The notes beneath the pieces are model-generated. The model was given only the letters and a program-made list of their open reading frames with translations. It had not been told where the DNA came from and did no database searches. From Lachnospiraceae bacterium UBA4364 (lineage in GTDB: Bacteria; Bacillota; Clostridia; Lachnospirales; Lachnospiraceae), in the NCBI GenBank assembly GCA_002393955.1, contig DGSK01000061.1, forward strand, positions 1 through 12,774: DNA of 12,774 nt, given 5' to 3'. Positions 1 through 7,937 of the stretch are shown piece after piece (the stretch's first letter is position 1; the number at the start of each line of letters is the position of its first letter). The translations under genes were made by a program, and so were the position numbers.

Positions 1-40
1 GCGTTGCATCGGTTCCGGTGCATATGCGAGTCGTCGTTCT

Positions 41-69
41 CTTTCCACAGACTATATGTGGGAAGTTTT
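41..69 (+). terminator. possible terminator of a gene left of the window
   Basis: A 9-bp stem (41-49 with 57-65, one G-T pair) and a 7-nt loop are followed by TTTT and an AT-rich run. It would end a plus-strand gene entering from the left. Bases 1-40 are too short to identify such a gene, and no frame there is recognisable. Confidence 0.35.
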
Positions 70-90
70 AGTTAATAATTATTATTAACA

Positions 91-119
91 AAAAATCAGC
101 CGGTGATCAAACCGGCTGA
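91..119 (-). terminator. Rho-independent terminator after the bactofilin gene
   Basis: A perfect 9-bp stem (96-104 with 111-119) has a 6-nt loop. Read on the minus strand, it is followed by a run of T residues (complement of the A run ending at 95). It lies about 50 nt past the bactofilin stop and closes the kinase-phosphatase-bactofilin gene set. Confidence 0.85.
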
Positions 120-167
120 ACACAAATATCATACTGCAAGTCATTCGGAAAATGATGTACGAGCTTT

Positions 168-659
168 CTATTCCGCAGCCTCATCCCTTTTGCTGCTCAG
201 ATACTCCTCAAAGAAAGCACCGGCTCTTTCGTCCGAATAGCTCCTCTTTAAATCGATGTCACAGACAGCACCAAGATCTACGTTTATGGTCCCCGTCCTT
301 ACCTCGCCGCTAATGACCGCAGTCGAACCAACGGACATATTTTCCGCCACGTCTATAGTACCCATGACCGCTCCGTTTACATCAGCATTCTTTGCCTTGA
401 TGTTGCCGAATATGGTCACATCCGGTCCCACACTGATATAATCCATGCACTCGATATCACTCTCTATATTTCCTTCCGTAAGCTCCACCCGGCCTACACG
501 GAGATTCTTGCCCTTGACAGTCCCCTTTAACTCAAGAGTGCCGTCAATATCCACATTGCCGTCCACATCACCGGCTAACAGCAGGTCGCCGTCAGACTCC
601 ACATCGCCTATTATCTTCATCCCTTTCGGGATATAGCTTTTCTTTGAATCACCTTCCAT
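168..659 (-). CDS. bactofilin family (polymer-forming) protein
   Basis: This 163-residue protein has the bactofilin pattern. A short polar N-terminus (residues 1-13) is followed by repeated short beta-strand units spaced by glycines, with motifs such as GDVDGNVDIDG and VGSTAVISGEVRTG. These fit the right-handed beta-helix of PF04519 over about residues 14-135, and a charged tail follows. Bactofilins self-assemble without nucleotide into filaments or sheets that scaffold envelope enzymes and help set cell shape or polar structures; that role is family knowledge. The start is preceded by AAAGGGG about 9 nt upstream. The gene follows the phosphatase by 14 nt and precedes a strong terminator, so it is probably the last gene of a kinase-phosphatase-bactofilin transcript. 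The polar Ser/Tyr-containing ends could be phosphorylated by the upstream kinase, which is inference only. Confidence 0.85.
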   Translation of the reverse strand: MEGDSKKSYIPKGMKIIGDVESDGDLLLAGDVDGNVDIDGTLELKGTVKGKNLRVGRVELTEGNIESDIECMDYISVGPDVTIFGNIKAKNADVNGAVMGTIDVAENMSVGSTAVISGEVRTGTINVDLGAVCDIDLKRSYSDERAGAFFEEYLSSKRDEAAE

Positions 660-673
660 TTTACTAACCCCTT

Positions 674-1474
674 TTACTGTATTCCAAGATCTACATAGTA
701 CTCTTCGCCCGTGTTAAGGGAAATACATCCCAGGCGGCTGGACTTGGAATTAAGTGCCATGCCGCAGTCCAAGTCTATCAGCTTGTATCCCCTGTATGAA
801 TCCGACCTGAAGATCATCCCCTTGCCATTCTCGTCCAGATGATTGATACGCTGTGTAAAAATATGCCCCACGATGTATGTGTCATCCGGATACGCAAACG
901 GCTTGGGCTGTCCATCAGCCTCAGGATCCCCGTACTTGTCGAGCAGGCTTTCCCATACTATCATCTCAGCCTGCTTCTTGGTTGCATTTTTATAGAAAAA
1001 CTCCTGTCCGAAAGCCATCTGAAGTGAAAAGGAATGGGACAGGTGATAAGTAACGTTTCCCAGCTTGACCCTCTTGATCAGACGGAGTCCCTTCAGATAA
1101 CGTTCCATCTCATCCTGCTTCTTCCGGTTAAGCTTATAGAATGCCCTGTGGGTAGCCTCACCGCCGTTTGCGGCATGCACCCAAAGCTCGTATGGATCGA
1201 GCTTCAGATCATTATTCTCATTCCTGGCGATCCCCTTATCACGCTTGCGTATATATTCTATCGCATTGAGCATCATCAGTTCATGGTTGCCGAGAAAAAG
1301 CTCCATATTCTTGCGTCTCATGATATCCTGTATGAGCTGTATACCGTCCGGGCCTCTGTCGATCACATCCCCCAGAACGTACATAAAATCATTATCAGAG
1401 AACCTGATCTTCTCAAGCATTTTTCTGAAGGTTTCGTAATGCCCATGTATATCGCTTAAAATATATATGTTCAT
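674..1474 (-). CDS. PPP-type metallophosphatase (calcineurin-like phosphoesterase)
   Basis: The 266-residue protein carries the signature motifs of the PPP branch of calcineurin-like phosphoesterases. These are DIHGH at residues 8-12, GDVIDRGPDG at 35-44, GNHE at 62-65, a histidine pair around 144-147 and GH at 203-204. The acidic and His residues at 8, 10, 36, 64, 147 and 204 would bind the two catalytic metals, and Arg40 of DRG the phosphate. Relatives act as Ser/Thr protein phosphatases or as diadenosine tetraphosphate hydrolases. The DRGPDG form and the neighbouring protein kinase favour protein dephosphorylation, but the sequence alone does not settle this. There is no signal peptide or membrane segment, so it should be cytosolic. 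It begins 10 nt after the kinase stop, with AAGGGG in the gap, which suggests co-transcription and coupled translation. It may be the cognate phosphatase of that kinase. Confidence 0.88.
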   Translation of the reverse strand: MNIYILSDIHGHYETFRKMLEKIRFSDNDFMYVLGDVIDRGPDGIQLIQDIMRRKNMELFLGNHELMMLNAIEYIRKRDKGIARNENNDLKLDPYELWVHAANGGEATHRAFYKLNRKKQDEMERYLKGLRLIKRVKLGNVTYHLSHSFSLQMAFGQEFFYKNATKKQAEMIVWESLLDKYGDPEADGQPKPFAYPDDTYIVGHIFTQRINHLDENGKGMIFRSDSYRGYKLIDLDCGMALNSKSSRLGCISLNTGEEYYVDLGIQ

Positions 1475-1484
1475 CCGCTACCCC

Positions 1485-3368
1485 TTATACCAGATCATGC
1501 ACATCATCAGCATTTATGCAGATGATCGGCCTGATGCCCATGCCCTTATTCAGCTTCCATTCTCTCAGCTTATTGTCAATAAGCGCATGTCCCTCATAAT
1601 TTTCGGCACATTTATACGAATCATCATCATCTATGGGACCTCTTGAACGGAGACCGTAGTTCGAATGACTGTATTTTCCGTTCGTAAGTGCGGCAACGTA
1701 CTGCGAGCACGGCGCCATATCAAGCTCGGTACGACCCTTATAATTCCCTCTCACAAGGGACATATCTATATCAAAGCCGTATCTTATCTCCTCTATAGAA
1801 GGAAGATAAACCTTATCATAGGTAGTACGGTCAGACAGAGATGAAACAGGCGTGCTCACCTTGGTAACCTGCAGCAGGGCCCGGCATTCTTCAGAGAACG
1901 CACGTCGTACAAATACGGAATTAAGCCACTCCCTGATCTTGCTCTTCTCCCAGTATATACCGCTCCGTATCTTGGACACTTCTTTGTCATTCATCTTAAG
2001 ATACTTCTGCTGATCAAAAGGCTTGAAATCAATTATATACTCGCTTTCAAGAGTGATCCTGCCGTTCCTGTCAGCGACCACACGCCAGGAAAGCATATTG
2101 AATTTGAAATATCTGTATCCGGTGATCTCCGTATCCTGACGGCTTCCGCGCATCATATTCAGGATATTGTTATCCGCAGGCTCTGCCTCTTTTATGACAG
2201 GCATCCTGAGATACCTCTCACTGTTAACGACGGCCACATCATCCTTATCATATTCCGCATAAATAAGGTCGCTTGTAAGCTGCGCTCCCGTCACTTCATT
2301 CATGGGATATTCACCGAACCATATACGGTTATTATGATCCCTCAATATCTGGGGAACACCATTGTTATCATGTGTCTGCGCATTCTTCTGGTCCGGATAG
2401 ATACCGTACAGGTCGAAATACAGCTCGTCAATGCTTTGCTGACGGTCTTCCGGCTTCATGGAGAGTCCCTTCATTATAGCCGCAGCCACCTTCTTGTCTA
2501 TCTGTATGGTATAATCAGCTATATTGATAAGCTCATCATTCTCATTTCTTTCAAATGAAGACTGGGGTATATCACCGGTCATCATACAGTAAAGAGTCGC
2601 ACATATTCCATATATATCGGTCCAGGGTCCCTGTTCTGAAAGCTTTGAAAGCATCTGCTCAAGAGGAGCAAATCCCCACTTTCCCAGGAATACCTGCTGG
2701 TTAGCGAATCCCATTCTTCTGGAGCCACCGAAATCAATAAGCTTTACAGAGCCATCCTCATCAAGCATTATATTATCAGGACTTATGTCACGGTGCAGCA
2801 GCCCGGACTTATGAAGACGTCCGAGGATGCTGATGACAGGCTCCATCTTCTCAAGAGCCTCATCAACAGGCAGCCACCCGCCCTTGGCATCAATATACTT
2901 GCGCAGGTTTCCACTTTCAAGGAACTCCATCACAAGATAGCCGGTATTATTCTGGTAGAAAAGATCCTTTACTGCCACAATACCGGGGAACTTTGAGAAT
3001 TCCGCAAGTATCCTTGCTTCCCTTAAGTACGCCTTCGTCTCTTTTTCATATTCCTCGGAATTTACCTCATCAAGAACCAAAACAGTCTTACCGTCCTCAG
3101 AACGATCAACCATTTCATCAGGGAAAAACTCTTTTACGGCCACGCGATATTCAAGAAGCATATCGTAACCGATATAGGTTATACCGTAACCGCCTTTTCC
3201 CAATATATTACCAATTAAGATTTTCTGATTTAAGATAGTACCCGGCTCCAGCGCCTTAGACCATGTCCTTTGGCCAATCTTCTCACGGCCGCAGTACGGA
3301 CAGATTTCAGGTTCATCACTGACCTTCATGCACCTGAGACAGATCCTGCTGATTTCTGATTCTTCCAT
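1485..3368 (-). CDS. zinc-ribbon Ser/Thr protein kinase with C-terminal DUF6273-like domain
   Basis: This 627-residue protein has three parts. Residues 10-26 form a zinc ribbon (Cys10, Cys13, Cys23, Cys26). Residues 50-325 form a eukaryotic-like kinase domain with glycine loop GKGGYG at 57-62, Lys79 in VAVKE, catalytic HRDISPDN at 192-199, metal-binding DFG at 212-214 and the activation-segment motif GFAPLEQ, so it should be active. Residues from about 345 to 618 resemble DUF6273, with WFGEYP, SWRV, the REWLN motif, a YGLRSRG motif and a final GIRPIICI motif. I assign DUF6273 by pattern memory. No membrane segment separates kinase and C-terminal domain, unlike sensor kinases with an extracellular part, so ligand sensing would be cytosolic. 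The start follows GGGGG after an AT-rich gap. The phosphatase gene follows 10 nt downstream, and the ABC exporter genes lie immediately upstream on the same strand. Confidence 0.9.
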   Translation of the reverse strand: MEESEISRICLRCMKVSDEPEICPYCGREKIGQRTWSKALEPGTILNQKILIGNILGKGGYGITYIGYDMLLEYRVAVKEFFPDEMVDRSEDGKTVLVLDEVNSEEYEKETKAYLREARILAEFSKFPGIVAVKDLFYQNNTGYLVMEFLESGNLRKYIDAKGGWLPVDEALEKMEPVISILGRLHKSGLLHRDISPDNIMLDEDGSVKLIDFGGSRRMGFANQQVFLGKWGFAPLEQMLSKLSEQGPWTDIYGICATLYCMMTGDIPQSSFERNENDELINIADYTIQIDKKVAAAIMKGLSMKPEDRQQSIDELYFDLYGIYPDQKNAQTHDNNGVPQILRDHNNRIWFGEYPMNEVTGAQLTSDLIYAEYDKDDVAVVNSERYLRMPVIKEAEPADNNILNMMRGSRQDTEITGYRYFKFNMLSWRVVADRNGRITLESEYIIDFKPFDQQKYLKMNDKEVSKIRSGIYWEKSKIREWLNSVFVRRAFSEECRALLQVTKVSTPVSSLSDRTTYDKVYLPSIEEIRYGFDIDMSLVRGNYKGRTELDMAPCSQYVAALTNGKYSHSNYGLRSRGPIDDDDSYKCAENYEGHALIDNKLREWKLNKGMGIRPIICINADDVHDLV

Positions 3369-3483
3369 CTTGCCCCCAACTCTCGTTATAATATTAAGAA
3401 CCTTAAAACGATCCCCTATAACATATTAAGTACATAAACTTTGTAAGATATTATACTATTATATTTCTAAATTTACCACCCTA
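3369..3483 (-). promoter_or_regulatory. possible promoter region of the kinase gene set
   Basis: This 115-bp AT-rich gap separates the permease stop from the kinase start. A perfect minus-strand TATAAT lies at 3450-3455, but the hexamer 17 nt upstream of it (TGGTAA) is a poor -35. I found no convincing terminator hairpin after the permease gene. The kinase genes may therefore be partly transcribed by read-through from the exporter genes. Confidence 0.35.
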
Positions 3484-4866
3484 TTATTCTGCTCTGATAG
3501 CAGCCAGAGGGCTCAGCCTCATAGCCCTGAGTGAAGGGAAAAAACCTGCCAGCATGGCGATCAATGTAGCAAACACGATAGCCACCGGGCCAAGCCAGAA
3601 AGGTATCTTCGATATTGCACCGCTCATACCCATTTCACCCATAGCACCTGAGCTGATCAAAAGCCAATTGACTCCAATCGAAAAGGCATAACTGATCAGC
3701 ACACCTATGGTCCCGCCTATAAAGCCTATATAACCTGCTTCTATAAGGAAAAGCGCCTGAATATCGCTTATCTTGCAGCCGATAACCTTCATGATGCCTA
3801 TCTCCTTGGTACGTTCATAAATAGACATCATCATGGTATTGGTTATACCGATAGCCGCAACAAAAAGGGATATAGCGCCGATGCCGCCAAGAACAGCTTC
3901 AATTATAGTAAGCACCTGCATATCGGAAGCGATCCATTCAGCCTGGGAATAAGCATTGTAACCCAGATTCCTTATCTGTTCCTGGACTCCTTCGACGTTA
4001 TCCATCTTGTCAACATCAACTTTGATCCCCGTATAAAAGATATCCTTAAACGGCTTTCCGTTTTTCTTTGTAGGCTGTCCAGGTATCACTTTATTCTTAT
4101 ACATTTTTTTCAGCTGACCTTTTAATGCATCAATGTCACAGTATGTATAAAATGAATATGAATTATAATCTTCCAATCCTCCCTTTACCACGCCGGCAGT
4201 AGGTATCGCATATTTCTTTGGAGCTTTAATGGTATTCCCGTTTTCATCTTTGCTTCCTGCTTTCGCCTGATAGTAAGCCTCCGTATCGAAGACCACAAAA
4301 AGCCTGTCTTTCATAAAATCAACATCAACAGGTTCTCCCGTCTCATAATAGGGATATCTGTTCCTTTTGCTGTCATAAAAATCTCCCTGCACCATATTGC
4401 CGAAAATTATGGAGAGTTCACCACTTTCCGGATAGTCTCCGGCCTTCAGTTCCATTCCCATTTTTTTCATAGCCTCAGGAGACATGCCGATAAGCTGTTC
4501 ATCCATAGTATATCTGCCATAAATATAAGTAACATTGGTTCTAAGTTCCGGATATACAGCCGTCACATGTTCCATCTGCTCGAACTGCTTGATCAGGTCA
4601 TCCGAAAGCATCATTTTCTCCATCTCTTTGTCACTCTTCTCAGTACCATTATCGCTGTAACGGCTCGGCATTTCCACATCAATGGTAGTCAGTCCGCCAT
4701 ATGACTCAAAAGTCTCCAGCATAGCCGATTTCATTCCTATACCCAGGCTGATCATTACCACAATAGATACAGTACCAACGATAACGCCCAGTATAGTAAG
4801 TATTGTACGGGCCTTGCGCTTGAACAGGCTGCCAAGACTCATTAACAACAGATCGCTAAGTTTCAT
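3484..4866 (-). CDS. MacB/FtsX-family ABC transporter permease
   Basis: The 460-residue protein has the MacB-type permease layout. One membrane helix lies near residues 22-44, after a basic FKRKAR segment. A large extracytoplasmic domain covers about 46-315. Three further helices follow near 320-345, 375-403 and 422-445, within the FtsX domain (motifs NTMMMSIYERTKEIGIMK and the terminal LSPLAAIRAE). Such permeases are mechanotransmission exporters or regulators, driven by a cytosolic ATPase, that act on lipids, peptides, lipoproteins or cell-wall hydrolases; the substrate here is unknown. The start lies 3 nt after the stop of the CARDB-like gene, and its GAGGA ribosome site sits in that gene's last codons, indicating translational coupling. 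With the ATPase gene at 6733-7677 it forms the core transporter. The ectodomain is rich in Lys, Asp and Tyr. Confidence 0.92.
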   Translation of the reverse strand: MKLSDLLLMSLGSLFKRKARTILTILGVIVGTVSIVVMISLGIGMKSAMLETFESYGGLTTIDVEMPSRYSDNGTEKSDKEMEKMMLSDDLIKQFEQMEHVTAVYPELRTNVTYIYGRYTMDEQLIGMSPEAMKKMGMELKAGDYPESGELSIIFGNMVQGDFYDSKRNRYPYYETGEPVDVDFMKDRLFVVFDTEAYYQAKAGSKDENGNTIKAPKKYAIPTAGVVKGGLEDYNSYSFYTYCDIDALKGQLKKMYKNKVIPGQPTKKNGKPFKDIFYTGIKVDVDKMDNVEGVQEQIRNLGYNAYSQAEWIASDMQVLTIIEAVLGGIGAISLFVAAIGITNTMMMSIYERTKEIGIMKVIGCKISDIQALFLIEAGYIGFIGGTIGVLISYAFSIGVNWLLISSGAMGEMGMSGAISKIPFWLGPVAIVFATLIAMLAGFFPSLRAMRLSPLAAIRAE

Positions 4867-4869
4867 TCA

Positions 4870-6666
4870 TCAGTCCTCATCGTCATCATCAGAAGCAGCA
4901 GCAAGTTCCATGGCCTTTTTCTTTTTCTTTTTCGCAACTACAACTATTATTATGATAATTACAACTACGACCACCAGCAGAATAACTACAGCTATAACCA
5001 CGATGATCCAGACAGGGAAACTGCTCTTTTCCATGCCTTCATAATACTCATCAACTATACCGTCGCCGTCATAGTCAATGCCCTCCATTATGCCGTCACC
5101 GTCTTCGTCAATTTCATTGAACTCCATTTCAACATAATCTTCCACATAAATATTCAGTTCCTTCTCCAATGTGGAAACATTGCCGGATGCATCTTCATAG
5201 CTGATGATCGCAATTACAGTACCGTCATCCGTGCTGGGAGCAATGGCAGTTAAGGATGCATCAACATCCCCCGTTGCGCCCGTTTCAAGTTTGCCTACAT
5301 AGCAGCTTCCGCCTTCAAAAGATTCACTGGGGAAATCCACCTGGACATTATAAAGCGTTGTCTGACCCTTGTTATATATCGGGAAGCAGACATTCACGAT
5401 ATCTCCGACCATAGCAGACTCAGGTGATATCTCAGCCGTACCTGTATCAACTCGTGCAGCCTGATGAACAGGGATAGAAAAATTACTTTCAGACTTGAAA
5501 GGATTCTTATACGCATCCTCATAATTCATCTCAAGACTTACTGAATACGGCCGCTCTGTAAGATCTCCTCTTGCCGCAAGTTCAAGACTAAGCTCTGCAG
5601 TTTCACCGGCTCCGATGCTGTCCAAATACATGGTTGCAGAACCGGAGGTGGGCAAAAACGCCTCGTAAGTGGTCTTCAGATCATCACCGGTATTTGCCGC
5701 TGTCAGATCGAACTGAATATTCTTTACGGCAGTATATGTGGATGTATTCTGAACCGTGATGGTAACATTAAAAGTATCACCCGCATAGATTTCTTCAGGA
5801 TCGGTAGTAAATCCCGTCACGATTATACGAGGTGTAGAAATCTTATCATCATCTTTCTTGTCTTTTTCATCCTCAATAAGCTTTCCGCTGGAGCTCTTAC
5901 CTTTGATGTTTATATAAGTGGTAAGGTCTGATTCCTCCATTGCACCGTTCCTGTAGTACATCACATGAAATTTCAAAGGATAGACGCCGGTCTTTGCCCC
6001 GTCGGCAACCACAAAATTCCACACTGCCTGCCCTGAAAGGCCGTATGATTCCTCTATTGATGATGCAGGTCTTAAATTTTCTATTATCCTTGCATCGGAT
6101 GCAGTCTGTATCACAAAAGGCCACTTTGTCAGGTCTGTATCAACAGTCGGAGTGATCACCACATCAGAAACCGTAGTATCACCAAGATTTACAACAGACA
6201 AAGTAAGAGACGTCGCTTCACCGTACTTTGCGGACGTAATTTCACTTCTGTTGTCTATGAACAGGAACTGCTCAGCCTTGGGGACATTTTCAGCAACTTC
6301 ATCCATTCTTGCCATTACTTTGGTAACATATGCTTCCAGCTGATCAACCGTCATCTCCGTATTCGCTATAAAGACGTTGGCATCATACATTATCTCATCA
6401 AGCTTCGCCTTCTGTGCTGCTGACAGATCCTTTCTTTTAAGAGAATTCATATGCTCTATAAGGATCACATACGCAGCCTCACGGTCGGCATTTTTTATCA
6501 TTCCGTTTTTATCGCCGTTTATGCTGATACTCACAGCCTCGGCCCGGTCGCCCTTTTCCGGAATAAACCAAGCTGACGAAAAAGCGATAAGCACTGCAGC
6601 CAGCACTATCGCCAGCCTGATAATCCCCTCTCCTATGCTGTTCTTATTCAGATTTCTGTTTGCCAT
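4870..6666 (-). CDS. membrane-anchored CARDB-like surface protein of an ABC exporter operon
   Basis: The 598-residue protein has an N-terminal membrane helix or uncleaved signal (14-35). A helical segment follows (60-128), then three beta-rich modules near 132-255, 278-402 and 405-510 whose pattern (AGDTFNVTITVQN, VGDIVNVCFPIYNKGQ) resembles CARDB/COG1361 adhesion-type domains. Residues 518-540 contain DEDGDG and DYDGDG, as in EF-hand or thrombospondin-type-3 calcium loops. A second helix made almost only of Val and Ile (551-578) leads into AKKKKKK and an acidic DDDDED end. The predicted topology is both ends in the cytoplasm and the bulk outside. The position between the ATPase and permease genes suggests a transporter accessory part, perhaps replacing the MacA adaptor in a Gram-positive cell; that is inference. 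The ribosome site is AAGGAGAATTCAAATG. Confidence 0.8.
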   Translation of the reverse strand: MANRNLNKNSIGEGIIRLAIVLAAVLIAFSSAWFIPEKGDRAEAVSISINGDKNGMIKNADREAAYVILIEHMNSLKRKDLSAAQKAKLDEIMYDANVFIANTEMTVDQLEAYVTKVMARMDEVAENVPKAEQFLFIDNRSEITSAKYGEATSLTLSVVNLGDTTVSDVVITPTVDTDLTKWPFVIQTASDARIIENLRPASSIEESYGLSGQAVWNFVVADGAKTGVYPLKFHVMYYRNGAMEESDLTTYINIKGKSSSGKLIEDEKDKKDDDKISTPRIIVTGFTTDPEEIYAGDTFNVTITVQNTSTYTAVKNIQFDLTAANTGDDLKTTYEAFLPTSGSATMYLDSIGAGETAELSLELAARGDLTERPYSVSLEMNYEDAYKNPFKSESNFSIPVHQAARVDTGTAEISPESAMVGDIVNVCFPIYNKGQTTLYNVQVDFPSESFEGGSCYVGKLETGATGDVDASLTAIAPSTDDGTVIAIISYEDASGNVSTLEKELNIYVEDYVEMEFNEIDEDGDGIMEGIDYDGDGIVDEYYEGMEKSSFPVWIIVVIAVVILLVVVVVIIIIIVVVAKKKKKKAMELAAASDDDDED

Positions 6667-6732
6667 TTGAATTCTCCTTGATATGTTCCGTTTACAATAA
6701 ATATCATATTTTAAGTAAGCAAGTAAAAAGTT

Positions 6733-7677
6733 CTAAGCACTGCCGGGATCATTTCCAGACGTTCCGGGATGATACCCCTCATATGAAGGCACTGTTACAT
6801 TCTCTATAGCCTGCTTTCCTTTCGACGCTTCCAGGTCTGATGCTGCAGGCTGCTCTGCAGATACCGGCTGCGGCTCTGCAGGCTGCGCTGATAAAGCCGC
6901 TTCGTCTGACATCTCACTCGGAATATCCAGAGTGCCTCCAAGCTCTACATTATCAAGATCTTCGTTAACCTGTCTGTTCTGCTCAATTTCAGTGATCTTA
7001 CCATCTTTAATATGTATGATCATATCGCCGTAGGAGGCCAGATTATTATCATGCGTAACCATCACGACAGTCTGTTTATTTTCGGCAACGATCTTCTTGA
7101 TCAGTTTCAGCACATCAAGCGTGGTATTTGAATCAAGGTTTCCCGTCGGCTCATCTGCAAATATGATCTCCGGATTTACGACAAGCGCCCTCGCTATACC
7201 GACACGCTGCTGCTGACCCCCGGACATCTGCCCGGGTCTGTGATTTCCGAATTCCTGAAGGCCAACCAGCTTCAGCGCTTTTTTAGCTTTCTTTATACGT
7301 TTTGCCTTATCCATTCCCTGGAAAGTAAGAGGCAGCGCTATATTTTCTATTGCTGTCATATTGGGAAGAAGATTGTAAGACTGAAATATGAAACCCACAT
7401 GAGCCTGACGGAAATTAACAAGCTGAGCTTCGTTTTTTCTTTCCATGTGCTCGCCTGCGATCACGATCTCGCCCTTAGTAGGCGGTTCCAGGCCGGCCAT
7501 CATATTAAGAAGAGTGGACTTTCCCGAGCCCGAAGTACCTACGATACAGCAAAAAGTCCCCTTTTCTATAGCAAAATTAACGCCATTCAAAGCCCTGACT
7601 TTATTGGTACCGATCATGTATATCTTATAGAGGTCCTTGACCTTTATTGCATATTTTTTCTTTTTTGGCTTATCCAT
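6733..7677 (-). CDS. MacB/LolD-type ABC transporter ATP-binding protein with Ala/Pro/Glu-rich tail
   Basis: The 314-residue protein has all nucleotide-binding motifs: Walker A GTSGSGKST at 47-55, Q-loop Gln99, signature MSGGQQQR at 151-158, Walker B IIFADEP at 171-177 followed by the D-loop, and switch His209 in VTHD. The GNLDS and FQSYNLLPNMTAIEN segments are typical of the MacB/LolD/FtsE group, which powers FtsX-fold permeases. The standard domain ends near residue 232. The remaining 80 residues are a low-complexity Ala/Pro/Glu/Ser extension of unknown role, probably disordered. The gene is first in the exporter set, and the CARDB-like gene follows after 66 nt. The ribosome site upstream of the start (AACGGAAA) is weak compared with other genes here, and the leader is long. 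Confidence 0.93.
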   Translation of the reverse strand: MDKPKKKKYAIKVKDLYKIYMIGTNKVRALNGVNFAIEKGTFCCIVGTSGSGKSTLLNMMAGLEPPTKGEIVIAGEHMERKNEAQLVNFRQAHVGFIFQSYNLLPNMTAIENIALPLTFQGMDKAKRIKKAKKALKLVGLQEFGNHRPGQMSGGQQQRVGIARALVVNPEIIFADEPTGNLDSNTTLDVLKLIKKIVAENKQTVVMVTHDNNLASYGDMIIHIKDGKITEIEQNRQVNEDLDNVELGGTLDIPSEMSDEAALSAQPAEPQPVSAEQPAASDLEASKGKQAIENVTVPSYEGYHPGTSGNDPGSA

Positions 7678-7733
7678 TTTCCGTTATCATCCACGAGCAC
7701 TTACATATTTTCGAACGATCCATAGAATTTATA

Positions 7734-7760
7734 CCGCACCTGCCGTACCGTACCCGTACC
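7734..7760 (-). repeat. clustered short repeats in the ABC operon leader
   Basis: On the plus strand, CCGTACC occurs at 7743, 7748 and 7754 (overlapping by one or two bases), with a degenerate CCGCACC at 7734. On the transcribed minus strand these read GGTACGG. They sit 57-83 nt upstream of the ATPase start, inside the leader predicted from the promoter at 7849-7876. They could be protein-binding sites; nothing in the sequence proves it. Confidence 0.5.
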
Positions 7761-7848
7761 TTAAAACGTGATATTTAAAAAAATCTTACAAATAAAGGTT
7801 GAAATTCAGGTAATTATGTCCGCAAAGCTCAACTGCACACACATGAAT

Positions 7849-7876
7849 ATCATATCATTTTTACATGTTATGTCAA
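7849..7876 (-). promoter_or_regulatory. promoter of the ABC exporter genes
   Basis: On the minus strand a perfect -35 TTGACA (7871-7876) is followed after 16 nt by -10 TATGAT (7849-7854). Transcription would start near 7842, giving a leader of about 165 nt before the ATPase start. The promoter is back to back with that of tRNA-Leu. Confidence 0.65.
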
Positions 7877-7894
7877 CTTAATTTACATTTCATC

Positions 7895-7923
7895 TTGTTT
7901 TATTTCAATATACATGGTATCAT
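7895..7923 (+). promoter_or_regulatory. promoter of tRNA-Leu
   Basis: TTGTTT (7895-7900), a 17-nt spacer and TATCAT (7918-7923) lie 14 nt upstream of the tRNA 5' end, at correct spacing for a sigma-70 type promoter. Confidence 0.6.
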
Positions 7924-7937
7924 TGACAAGGTTTTAA

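Noticed and set aside
70..90. AT palindrome-like run after the left-edge hairpin
   Set aside because: Simple TAA/ATT sequence of this length occurs by chance in AT-rich gaps and has no supporting feature.
4682..5044. Plus-strand 120-residue Thr/Ile-rich ORF
   Set aside because: Its low complexity comes from the complement of the Val/Ile helix, poly-Lys and poly-Asp codons of the CARDB-like gene.
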